Assembly: GCF_000145235.1 (NCBI RefSeq)
Contig: NC_014391.1
Location: 868,001-932,000, forward strand
Direction: 5' to 3'
Length of the DNA stretch: 64,000 nt
DNA from: Micromonospora aurantiaca ATCC 27029
Lineage (GTDB): Bacteria; Actinomycetota; Actinomycetes; Mycobacteriales; Micromonosporaceae
Made by a program: the position numbers and the translations under genes. This document shows, piece after piece, positions 63,875 through 64,000 of the stretch. Positions within the stretch are counted from its first letter, which is position 1. Each line of letters begins with the position of its first letter. The notes beneath the pieces were generated by a model. The model did not search any database. It saw only the letters and a list, made by a program, of their open reading frames with translations, and was not told where the DNA came from.

Positions 63875-64000
63875 GTGGCAGAACAGCTGCGTCTCATGGC
63901 GGTGCACGCCCATCCCGACGACGAGTCGAGCAAGGGCGCCGCCACCATGGCGAAATACGTCGCCGAGGGGGTGGACGTCCTGGTCGTCACCGCCACCGGT
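63875..64000 (+). CDS. mca: Mycothiol S-conjugate amidase Mca (5' part)
   Basis: Only 42 codons are inside the window. [38 protein letters not shown] contains the zinc motif HPDDE of the MshB/Mca family, and the N-terminus is that of Mca rather than MshB. Mca cleaves mycothiol conjugates in detoxification. GTG 63875 has GAGGAG eight bases upstream. Confidence 0.93.
   Translation, partial: MAEQLRLMAVHAHPDDESSKGAATMAKYVAEGVDVLVVTATG

Overview
The window is very GC-rich and every gene uses the GC-ending codons of a high-GC actinomycete. Gene order and protein content point to Micromonosporaceae (Micromonospora or a close relative). The pointers are a DUF4307/mca mycothiol locus, the mfd - SurA-like lipoprotein - mazG - eno - ftsB - DUF501 - ppx order, a tRNA-Leu(UAA) of bldA type, and intergenic hairpins built on AAGGAAGGGCCCC. 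It looks like chromosomal backbone with small accessory insertions. I see no prophage, insertion sequence or CRISPR array.

Layout. 1-8.2 kb: divergent xseA and ispH, a lipoprotein, a large secreted subtilase, rmuC and a Gly-rich membrane protein. 8.3-14.4 kb: ppc, a membrane protein, an S66 LD-carboxypeptidase and a cyclase-family hydrolase. 14.5-20.0 kb: mfd with a tiny upstream ORF, a SurA-like lipoprotein and mazG. 20.0-20.5 kb: a gene-free cluster of three hairpin elements. 20.5-28.0 kb: a DUF885 protein, nudC with a lipoprotein, eno, ftsB, DUF501, argA-like and ppx. 28-30.7 kb: small regulatory cassettes (AlpA-like HTH with a Cys-rich small protein, PadR with a DUF1700 protein, and a toxin-antitoxin pair). 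30.8-36.6 kb: dienelactone hydrolase, family-5 uracil-DNA glycosylase and a five-gene MoxR/DUF58/DUF4129 operon. 36.7-42.3 kb: type II NADH dehydrogenase, a polytopic membrane protein, tRNA-Leu(UAA) and two tandem Bax-inhibitor-1 paralogues. 42.4-49.3 kb: CYTH-CHAD, thiolase, two SGNH hydrolases joined by a repeated micro-ORF, DUF1232 and cbs. 49.3-55.9 kb: GNAT, RNase Z with an attenuator-like leader, and a three-gene NAGGN osmoprotectant operon. 56-64 kb: msrA, HIT, a cystathionine gamma-synthase/lyase, amidase, DUF4328, ilvA, greA, DUF4307 and the start of mca.

How genes work together. cbs and the gamma-synthase/lyase, about 9 kb apart, could form a transsulfuration route, and msrA and mca add redox and mycothiol functions. 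asnO, ngg and the M42 peptidase form one coupled operon for N-acetylglutaminylglutamine amide. The MoxR operon is tightly overlapped and membrane-directed. Many genes have a TANNNT-like -10 box ending 6-7 nt before their start codon, so leaderless mRNAs appear common here.

Most notable unexplained structures. (1) The leader between the NAGGN operon and rnz has its own promoter, a 17-nt match to the 16S rRNA 3' end, a 12-codon ORF, a second ORF running into a terminator, and then the rnz start. (2) Two identical 80-bp units each encode a 27-aa ORF, chained by ATGA overlaps between two paralogous hydrolases. (3) Several families of intergenic palindromes show compensatory stem changes. (4) A divergent AlpA-like HTH and Cys-rich gene pair shares three operator-like repeats. 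All calls come from reading the sequence; no database search was possible.
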